Shown one piece after another: positions 52,215-64,000 of a DNA stretch of 64,000 nucleotides. Positions within the stretch are counted from its first letter, which is position 1. The number at the start of each line of letters is the position of its first letter. The stretch lies in contig JAURVB010013503.1 in NCBI GenBank assembly GCA_033002965.1, forward strand, positions 62,001-126,000, read 5' to 3'. Source of the stretch: Piper betle. Lineage: Eukaryota > Streptophyta > Magnoliopsida > Piperales > Piperaceae. The notes under the pieces were generated by a model that ran no database searches, was not told the origin of the DNA, and saw nothing but the letters and a program-made list of their open reading frames with translations. Both the position numbers and the translations under genes were made by a program.

Positions 52215-52872
52215 TAGGGGTGCTAATCGAGCGAGTGAGCCAAGCTCAACTTGTGTTCGAACTCGGCTCGAATAGTTGAAACTCGTTCAAACTGGACTCG
52301 AAATCGAACGAGTTTTGAACATACATGCTCGAGTTCGACTTGAATATCTCGAGTTTTGAACATACATGCTCGTGTTCGACTTGAATATCTTTTATGTGTT
52401 CTAGCTCGATTCGTACTCGAATACATTTAAACTGTTTAATTTTCCCGAGCTCGAACCCAGCTCGTTCGTGAGCTCGAAACTGGCTCGATTAAAAGTTAAA
52501 AGTCCCTCACTTTAAAAAAATGCAATCAATGAAGATTGAACCTACAACCTTGAGAACATCAACTTGAATACTTACCATCTCAATTATCTCACTTCTTTGT
52601 TATTATATTGTGTATAAATAAATAAATAAATAATAATATAATATAATATAAAAACTATATTATTATATTATTTTATCGAGTCGAGCCACAAGTCGAGTTT
52701 GAGTTATAGTCGAGTCGAGTCGAGTCAAATATGACCTTGTTCAAGCTTGACTCGTAAGATTCGTGTTCGAGTCGAATTCGAACTCGGGTATTTAAATATT
52801 GAGTTTCGAGTCGAGTTAAGCTGAGCCGAACGATATATACTCACGAGCTGGTTCGCTCAATTAGCAACCCTA
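52215..52872. mobile_element. CGAGC-rich inverted-repeat element, copy 2
   Basis: Begins TAGGGGTGCTAATCGAGCGA and ends GCTCAATTAGCAACCCTA, an imperfect terminal inverted repeat of about 20 bp. The flanking 8-mers TATGTGTG and CGTGTGTG match at 6 of 8, a possible target-site duplication. The arms are rich in TCGAG and CGAAC words and the centre is AT-rich, with no transposase. Longer than copy 1, partly by internal duplication of GAGTTTTGAACATACATGCTCG. hAT-like by termini, an inference. Confidence 0.75.
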
Positions 52873-53793
52873 CGTGTGTGAATGTATTTTATAACTTTTT
52901 TTCATTCCCCAAATGCCCGACGCTCAAAATGAGTGCCCGCCCGTGAGTCGGTGATTCTGTGTGACTTCTTTCTCCTCGTTTCTTTATGGGAGGGAAGAGC
53001 AATAATCTACAAGAAAGTTTTACAATTTATATAGCTTTAAGGCCCAATCATAAGGAAACTACTATTCATTAAATACCTTTAATAACATTTAAAAAATTTT
53101 AATAATAAATAAATGCTGTCACCCATCCTTGTTCAGTTTAGTATTAGATCTTAAAACCAATATTTGATGTAAGACCTTACAGCTTATTATCATTTTTTTC
53201 CTGAAAGTGAAAGTGAGTCACCATCATTCAAATACATTATAATTAATTAATATATTTTTAATAAAAATCATTGAAAATTACATAATTAATTAATTAATTA
53301 ATATTTTTGAATAAGAAAGGGTTACTTGAGATTCCGATAAAAAGTGTTAACCTAAAAATAAATATTTAATTAGTACTTTCCTAATAAGGCGAGGTAAATT
53401 TGTAATAATAATTAAGGCCGAAATGTGGCAAAAATATAATATGTGCATCCCGAGAAGTGTTGTAGAGACTCATTTTTATATATTAGAAGGTATATAATAG
53501 ATAGGATAGGTATAGATATGATGCATGAGTTAGAAGACTAAAGTTTGGATCAACTATGCTTTGTATATTTTCATTGCCAACAATAAATTCAAGGGCATAT
53601 GTCTGCGCATTGCACGAGCTCTCACCTAATTAATCAATCATATAGAAAACGAAATGTGATTATTAAACCCGCAACTAAACATTTTGACGAATATGAAACT
53701 CAATTAAAGGTGCTGATGAACTATAAATCTGATGTTGCAACGGTATTGTTCAAACTTTTCCACTTCAAATGTCCAGAATGACGATCAATGGTT
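52873..53793. other. Intergenic DNA with R2 repeat copy 2
   Basis: 53235-53515 is the second copy of repeat family R2. No gene seen; the plus-strand ORF at 53599-53781 has no recognisable similarity. Confidence 0.5.
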
Positions 53794-56812
<3,019 letters not shown>

Positions 56813-56863
56813 CTTCTTCTCCTTCTCCCTCGTATACTCGTGGGGGGTGGGGATGAGGGTGCA

Positions 56864-56878
56864 TATATTTATATATAG
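56864..56878 (-). promoter_or_regulatory. Probable TATA box of the carboxypeptidase gene
   Basis: The minus strand reads CTATATATAAATATA about 52-66 bp before the ATG at 56812. A TATA box here implies a short leader, possibly with the start site close to the ATG. Inferred. Confidence 0.5.
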
Positions 56879-57768
56879 GGTTTTGATAATATGTTTACAT
56901 AGGTGCACGGCCAGAGAGTCGAATTGGGTCATCCTGAATTGTTGGATGCTGACAATAGCACGGACATTCTTATTTAACTGAAATCTAGTAGAAATACTAA
57001 TAATAGGGTATATTATTCTACCAACAGGTAAGCCGTCGGTCTCCTAGAGGTTAGTTATTTGCTGTCTATCAAGACTCAATTTCACCGGTCAACAAATTAA
57101 CACAAATTTTGCACGGACGAAGCTGGACTTGTTTTAATCACAAGGTTCCTGTATAGGTTCATTGTACGTGGAATGCATTCAATTTACAAAATACATATTT
57201 AGAACACCGGTACAATTAACCACTCAAACTATAATAAAAGAGAAAAATTAATATTAGCAAAGCTGATACTCCCGTATCAACTATATTTAATATTTATGAA
57301 CTTTTAGATTACAACGAGGGTTAGATGCTGAGGATATGCGGGCAAGTCACATGATACTAAATAATATATGGATAAAAACTTAATTAAAAGTATGTTCTTG
57401 TTGATTAGAAAGATAAAGAATACTGAAATAAAAGATAATTCATTTTTGTAACCACATCTCATTGATTACAATAATAATTAATTGAACAAAAATGCTCCCC
57501 AAACGATCTTTGCATTATTTGTTCTTGTAGTTGCTTGTTGATGAAAGCAAAGTCAATTCCATTTCCAATTCTGTTATAATTAACTAAGTTCCAATCCTCT
57601 ACACGTACACGTGTGAAATTAAAACGCAAGAATTTAGGACAAGAAGTCAAAGTCAATTATGATTTCAAAGCAACTTAGAATCATTTAAACATAAAAATAG
57701 TCAATAACCAGATTATTAAATAGCTGAAAATCATGTAATGCTGCACTTAATGGGCAAACAATTAATTT

Positions 57769-57808
<40 letters not shown>

Positions 57809-58942
57809 GTATGTATAGGCTAATGATGTTTCCTAGTGAGGTTATTCATAATCCTAGTAATTTGAGTTAATTATTTTTATTCCACAACTACTAGAAAATA
57901 ACTAAGATTATTAATTTTAGCATTAGAAAACATCATTAGCCTAATATATACATGAAAAGGTATCCATGGAACCCCAACTCCACGTAGGTACAATTTACGT
58001 TCCCAACTTAAAGATCTCCCAATTCATTTCAATCTACACAAAGCTCAAAATAATGCCCCAAGAGTTATTATTTTCATAATAATTATTATTAATGAGGGAA
58101 CATTTTGTTGACGCATAGGAAATGTAAAATTTATAAGAAATATGGACCGGTCATGAACCATTTAAAAGTAGTATAATTCAATATATTTAATATATGTATT
58201 CTATACTGTGTAATATTGATTTCTATTCAAGTAGTTTTTTACGTGGGAAAAAAATTATATTTTTTCTTGTATTTTGAAGGAAAAAAAGTACCATTTAGAA
58301 GAAGTCGTAATTATTTTGTAAAGTAAATACAGTGAATCGATATATATATATTTATAGTGAATATATATTAATTGGGTAAGGTTGATTACCTAAATTTTTT
58401 TATAAATTAAACAAAAAGATCCTATATGGGAGAATTCTAAGAAATCTAATAATTCAGATAGATGTTAAAAGTCTAAAAATTATAAAAAACATTCAATAAT
58501 TTTAACTGGAAAACGATAAAGAATACTGAGCTGTTTAAGGTTATTCTTCTTTGATTTTTTCCCCCCATTTCTCATCAGGGATGTTGAAGAAACGGTCTAA
58601 CTAAATACCTTAAACCCAGGGGACTTTGATGATTAATAGCAAATATATTTCATAGACGCGAGAATCAATTGGTCTCAGGGGATTGAGACTTGAAAGCAAG
58701 CTTTGGGTAGTAAGCGGGTGGGTATGCTGCTGTACAAGAAAAGCCAACGGCTATAAAAGGGCAGTCCTAGTTGAAGCATGTTGCGTACACATTTGCTTGA
58801 CCTCTTCTGGTTGGTATCCACACGACAGGTTCATTCTGCTTGTCCATTCCATATATGCGTACTCTCCGTAACACAAAAATATGCCATTTAGAGAGGTAGT
58901 GTGGTAAGCAAATGTAACATGACAAAGAGAACGAACAAGAAA
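56879..58942. other. Intergenic region, no supported gene
   Basis: Carboxypeptidase upstream region followed by AT-rich DNA with a TA run at 57770-57805. I see no gene or structured repeat beyond that. Confidence 0.45.
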
Positions 58943-59317
58943 GGATCAAAGCAAATCAAACAAGAAATAAAACAGGATCGTCCTGGGAGCATTTGAAGGG
59001 TCTTTCATTGTAAAGACTTGTGAGGAGAAGGATTCATAAAAGTTCAAGGAAACGCCTAAAGAAGGCCATGGGAGAATTGGGAAGGATTGTAGCTGGGCAC
59101 CTCATGTAATCATCATATTAAAATTAATGTATACAAGTTATTGGGCATACATATGGATCAAAGCAAATCAAACAAGAAATAAAACAGTAACGTCGTGGGA
59201 GCATTTGAAGGGTCTTTCATTGTAAAAACTTAAAAAGAAAAGGATTCATAAAAGTTCAAGGAAACGCCTAAAGAAGGCCACGGGAGAATTGGGAAGGATT
59301 GTAGCTGGGCACCTCAT
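58943..59317. repeat. Direct repeat pair, about 163 bp, 50 bp apart
   Basis: Copy 1 is 58943-59104 and copy 2 is 59155-59317. Both run from GGATCAAAGCAAATCAAACA through GGGAGCATTTGAAGGGTC and AAGGAAACGCCTAAAGAAGG to AGCTGGGCACCTCAT. About 94% identical. The unit is not obviously coding. Confidence 0.9.
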
Positions 59318-59584
59318 ACTTGCGCGTCGAATTAATCAATTAATTTTAATTACTTATTTAATAAATTAAATAGAAGAATTTTTATTTTATTTTATACAAA
59401 AATTATTTCAAAAACTTAATTAAATTAAACTAAAGTAACAATGATGAAAAGAAAGAAAATTCAATTTAAGAAAAGACCTAGGATTTTAATTTCCCTTTAT
59501 TGACCCAATGAATAATAATTAATTTCTACCTAATTTAATTAATTGATTTGAATTCTCAAGTAGGGAAAATTATTTATGATTATT

Positions 59585-60660
59585 TTGTACCATCCCAATC
59601 TTTCGGTCGGGCGGTAGACCGAAATATGGATTGCCGTTTCCAGTATAGCTCCTATTGGGCTTCTTATGTCAAGATATAGATCAAATAATAAGTGTAATAT
59701 TAAAAATTCGTAAAGCTATTAATTTAACTATTATCATATAAATTTCACGGAGGTGAATTTTAAAAGCATAAGAACAGAACTACTCAATAACTAACTAAAA
59801 TTATATATACTATGCTAGAACACACAATGACACCACGTGTTACCCAAACAATTCAATGGTGCATATAATGTATCATGAACATATACATGTATCAAAATTT
59901 AATCAGCAATAACATGCCTCTTATGTACAACTATACATATGTAATGGAATTTAATCGACGATAATATATTTGCATCAAACATAACCATATACATATATCT
60001 AACAAAATCTAAACAACAGTAATATAGTAATACACCCGCATTATACATAATCATACATATGTACTAAAATTTAGTTGACAACAATATATTCACATTATAA
60101 CTCACTACTAGTAAGATCATATAGAGAAACACACATATACATTCATATAAGTATTAGCGCATGGGACAACATGGTAAACTATGACCACTAAATCAAATCA
60201 AAAGTTTAATAAGCTACATAAGCATATTTAAAAATGTTGACGTATGGGCTAACATGGTAAACCATGACTATTAAATCAACCACTTTTAATGATAATTTTG
60301 ACAAATTTTAAAACCAACAACCATGTTAAAAAAAATTCAACAAAAGTAATTATTTACCACAAGTTCCCTCTCGTGGGTTGGGAAAAAAATTGCCATAAAC
60401 ATAATTTGTTGTGTAAAAACAAAAAAGAAAGTAACAAAAAGTTATTATAAATAAATTATAAATACATACATGCTTTAAAATAACCAAATACGAAAAAACA
60501 ATAAATAAACTTACAAACTCCATAATAACAAAATACGAAAAGATAATAAATAAAACTTATTAAAAACAATCAAAAAATTCATTTTAAAATAACCTAATTA
60601 TTTTTTAAATTTCTAACTTAAATATTTCTAACATAACTTTTAAAAAGAATATTATATTCC
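59585..60660 (+). repeat. R3 repeat family, copy B
   Basis: Same block order as copy A: TGTACCATCCCAAT, ATTAAAAATTCGTAAAGCTATT, CACACAATGACACCACG, degenerate CATATACAT and AATTTAATCGACGATAA units, then GCGCATGGGAC and AACTATGACC units. More diverged than copy A, and shorter. Confidence 0.75.
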
Positions 60661-60744
60661 ACTCACTTTAACAAAAAATTTGTTCTCAAAATTGCTTTCT
60701 ACAACTATTGACATATTACTATATATCTAACATGGAATTGGATT

Positions 60745-61430
60745 CGCTCTACTCTAACATCCCAAATATTTGGTACCATATTATGACGTTAAAAATTTGT
60801 AAAGCTATTAACTTTGTTACTATTGTACGAACGTTAAAAATTTGTAAAGCTATTAACTTTGTTACTATTGTACAAACTTCACAAAAACGAATTTCGAAAA
60901 CATGAGCCAGAAAACGGCTAATTAAAATTATAGATATATACATAATCCTATATATTATACCAAAACACACAATGTGGTTTCATTGTGTGTTTATACCACA
61001 TGCAACCCGAACAATTCAACAAAATATATAACGTATGAACTTACACATGTACTAAAATCTAATCGACAATAACACACCTACATCATATATAACTATACAC
61101 AAATACTAGAATCTAAGTTAATGATAACATGCCTCATTATCCAAAACCATATACATGTACCAGAATCTACTCGACGATAACATGTCCACATCATATATAA
61201 CTATTTACATATACCAAAATTTAATCATAGTAACATGACGTATTTATATATAGCCATATACATGTACCAAAATTTAATCGACAATAATATGCCTACATCA
61301 TAACTCACCATTAGTACGATCATACAGAGAAACACACATATATATACAAATAAATATGGGCACATGGGCCAACATGGTAAACCATGACAACTAAATCAAA
61401 CTAGAAATCTAATAATATTCCCCTAACAAA
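60745..61430 (+). repeat. R3 repeat family, copy C, with a small internal duplication
   Basis: Begins TCTAACATCCCAAATATTTGG. The block GTTAAAAATTTGTAAAGCTA through ACTATTGTAC is present twice in tandem (about 60787-60828 and 60831-60872). AATCTAATCGACAATAA-type units follow, then GCACATGGGCCAACATGG. It abuts the transposon-protein remnant. Confidence 0.75.
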
Positions 61431-61539
61431 ATGAAGCAAAAAATACATAACAAATATAAAAACAAGAAAGCCCAGAATAATACTCCCCTAACAAAATGAA
61501 GCAAAAAGAAAACCAAGGAAAGAACTCAATCCTCATGTT

Positions 61540-62640
61540 TATATCGTCATCTCCACCATCATCATCATTAGTAGTAGGCTCTCCAGCTCACTGGGTATAT
61601 GAAAAGCATCATTAGGAAATACAGGGAATGGAGAAAACTCTGATCCCCTATCATCAATAAGTCGCCTCATGTTCACCAAAATTTGGGTGTGAACATCATG
61701 CTCATGACGAATCCAAGGCTCCTAAGTGAACCTCAATGCCGCCAACTGATGCCCAATAGATAATCCAGCAAATTGCATACCAATAGGAACAACAAGAGGT
61801 GGAGGCTGCTGCTAATGAATATAAATGATATATCCACTAGCCGACATAATCTCCATATCAGTCTCCATAACCATGCCAGCCTCCCTACACAAAGTAGTGA
61901 TCAATGAAGGGAACCAAAGTCCAGAACTCCTGTGAGGCAGTCCTTAGGATAGCATTGTAAATAAACATCCCTACATCAATAGGAACTCCAGTCATGATAG
62001 CATGCACAACGACAACCCTATCCCAAAGTCTCCATAACCATGCCAGCCTCCCTACACAAAGTAGTGATCAATGAAGGGAACCAAAGTCCAGAACTCCTGT
62101 GAGGCAGTCCTTAGGATAGCATTGTAAATAAACATCCCCACATCAATAGGAACTCCAGTCATGATAGCATGCACAAGGACAACCCTATCCCAAGCCATAT
62201 CATTAATATGTAAGCAAGGTAAAAGATGGGAAGACACAAATTTAAACCAAGCTAATCCCTCAGCAGATAAACAAGAGAGTGGAAAATGCTTATGATGTAC
62301 TCCATTTGTTGTAATAGTCCACTCCACATCACCATCACAAATCACATTAGTAATTTCCAAGGGATCCAAGTTCCGTTGGATAAGAGCCTGCAATTGCCTA
62401 TTGCCATCATAAGATGCATTGATCCAGTCTGGATCAAATGAAACCCAAGCCCCTCTGAATCTGACACTACAATCTGAATGGATTTTCTCAGTAGCCTTTA
62501 GCATACTATAAATCTCTTTCACAATCCGGATAACAGCTGCTTCAGGTGCATGAATAAATTGAGTCAAATGACCTCTTTGTTTCTCTGCTATCATCCTATC
62601 ATCCAAACTTGGTTCTAATCTTAAGCTTCTTTCTCTAACT
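61540..62640 (-). pseudogene. Decayed plant transposon protein gene (putative plant transposon protein domain)
   Basis: The largest open stretch (62606-62052, 184 codons) has WVSFDPDWINASY, LSAEGLAWFKFVSSHLLPCLH and WDRVVLVHAIMTGVPIDVG, matching the domain family annotated as putative plant transposon protein (Transposase_32 type). This domain is usually part of long retroelement-derived proteins. After NAILRTA the frame breaks near 62097-62108: the family-like SGLWFPSLITTLCREAGM reads in another frame. A 167-bp tandem duplication then repeats the same stretch, including the same frame break. Further conserved-looking residues continue to about 61560 with stops. Upstream, RSLRLEPSLDD extends the frame to about 62660 before a stop. 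No intact gene remains. Confidence 0.75.
61861..62194. repeat. 167-bp tandem duplication within the transposon gene remnant
   Basis: Copy 1 is 61861-62027 and copy 2 is 62028-62194. Both start GTCTCCATAACCATGCCAGC. I count two substitutions in the main body, about 99% identity, so it is recent. Confidence 0.92.
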
Positions 62641-62660
62641 AGCTTTTTCTGACGAATAAA

Positions 62661-64000
62661 ATTTTAAAACCATGTGTATGTGGTGTCGATCATAGGGAAA
62701 ATGCTCCGCCGACTGAGAAGTACCCTCTCCAGCTTGTTGACGAACACATTTCAACATCTTAGGAGCCATCCCTTTTATAAGCAACATAAAGGAAAAAGTG
62801 AACATTCAATGACAACACTAAAAATACTCATTTCCAAAGTAATAAGCAAGGAATTTCCGCCCAAATTTGTTTCATCACATATTCATCAAAAGAAATAGCA
62901 CAAAAAGACATTCATAAAATTACACACGAACAGGAAGAAAAATGAGGTGAGACACATCTACAACTTACACTAAATAAAATAAAAACACTCATTTTTTAAT
63001 TATTTTCAGTTTTTTCCCTTTAATTTACTATTTCTAAAACAAAGACAAATTAACAACACAAACATATAAAGCACACCCAGACACTCTACTGACAAACTAA
63101 CACAACTAACTATTTTACTAAAACCGACTTTTGTAGAAAAAAATTCGGACTTTTTTTACCACGATCAAATTAAAACTAAATAAACAAACACACTTTATCA
63201 TTCAAAAGCAACCATACAAACTAACCTGGGAACAACCAAAAAAATAACTAACTAACCCAACATCAACACAAAAATCAAACCCTAAAACTAGATAACAAAT
63301 CACCTCAAAAATCAACAAATACCATGCCTTTATCATGCAATTCATCAACCAAACAACTCCAACCCACCATCCACACACTATCAATCATCAATCACAAGCA
63401 AATACATCACCCAATTTCATCAAATTAACATCACAACCGAAATTAGGAATTTCACCCAAATTACCAAACTCATGAGAAATTGAGATTAGTAATAAGAAGA
63501 GAGAAGGAAGAAGAAGATGCGTACCTATTTCAATCTCAAACAACAGCAAATCAACAGAGATTGGACGAGAAAATGGGAAGAAAATTCACCCGTTAGTCGC
63601 CACTCCAAAACCCTAAAACCTTCCCCCTTCTTTTCACAGAGCCCGACTGGGTCTGTTTAAATGTCCAGCACATGGTTTTTCTTTTTCTTTTTTCTTTTTT
63701 CTTTTGTTTTTTTAAACGAAAAATAAAATAGCTATATTAAAACTTTAAGCTAACAATTCTACATCTATTTTTTTCAATTTTTCTTTGATTTTTTTTGTTG
63801 AATTTTTTTCTGTTTTTTTAATAAAAATAAATAAAAACTACCCAAACGAATCAATTATCTAAGTCTAATAATAAAAAACACAAAAAATCACTAAATACTA
63901 ATATATGAAATAAATTTAAACTTAAAAATTAGGTTGCCCCCAACAAGCGGTTGGTTTAAAATTATTAGCCAGACTTTCCCACACTCTATGGATTTGACAA
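62661..64000. other. Right-end region, no supported gene
   Basis: AT-rich with many ACA-type words. On the minus strand about 63650-63520 looks like a 5' leader (TTTTAGGGTTTTGG telo-box-like motif, pyrimidine-rich stretch, possible donor AATAG|GTACGC near 63525). It could be the leader of the transposon-derived gene, or chance. Confidence 0.35.

Overview
This 64 kb window is nuclear DNA from a flowering plant, most likely a non-grass angiosperm. The genes have many introns, the intergenic DNA is very AT-rich and full of short repeats, and every recognisable protein has a plant-specific family form (group III patatin, plant villin, plant MADS-box factor, chloroplast-targeted L18, plant carboxypeptidase). 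I cannot name the species from sequence alone.

Layout. 1-668 (minus): 5' part of a group III patatin-like phospholipase that runs off the left edge. 669-6777: intergenic, with a 335-bp near-perfect tandem duplication. 6778-7429 (minus): a DUF1645 gene broken by one base. 9816-14435 (minus): NAD kinase 1. 17019-24491 (minus): a villin with 22 coding exons. 24492-36922: mostly AT-rich repeat DNA, with a CGAGC-rich inverted-repeat element at 31307-31795. 36923-39590 (plus): Nudix hydrolase. 40694-42938 (plus): chloroplast ribosomal protein L18. 44954 to about 48150 (plus): AGL15-like MADS-box gene. 48.2-53.7 kb: dispersed repeats, including a second CGAGC element at 52215-52872. 53794-56812 (minus): serine carboxypeptidase-like gene of the SCPL40 clade. 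57-64 kb: repeats and a decayed plant-transposon protein gene on the minus strand.

The genes do unrelated jobs (lipid hydrolysis, NADP supply, actin bundling, nucleotide clean-up, plastid translation, transcriptional control, vacuolar or secreted proteolysis), so this is ordinary gene-island architecture and not an operon or gene cluster. I rebuilt exon by exon. Once frameshifts are allowed for, each rebuilt coding sequence that lies wholly inside the window sums to a multiple of three (NADK1 551 aa, villin 942 aa, carboxypeptidase 502 aa, Nudix 181 aa, L18 165 aa, AGL15-like about 230 aa, DUF1645 216 aa).

I found no novel multi-gene system. The observations most worth checking are three GC-AG introns in three different genes, a recurring pattern of single-base indels inside otherwise well conserved exons (probably assembly error), an unusual patatin active site, a shortened AGL15 C-terminus, and several repeat families with clear internal structure.
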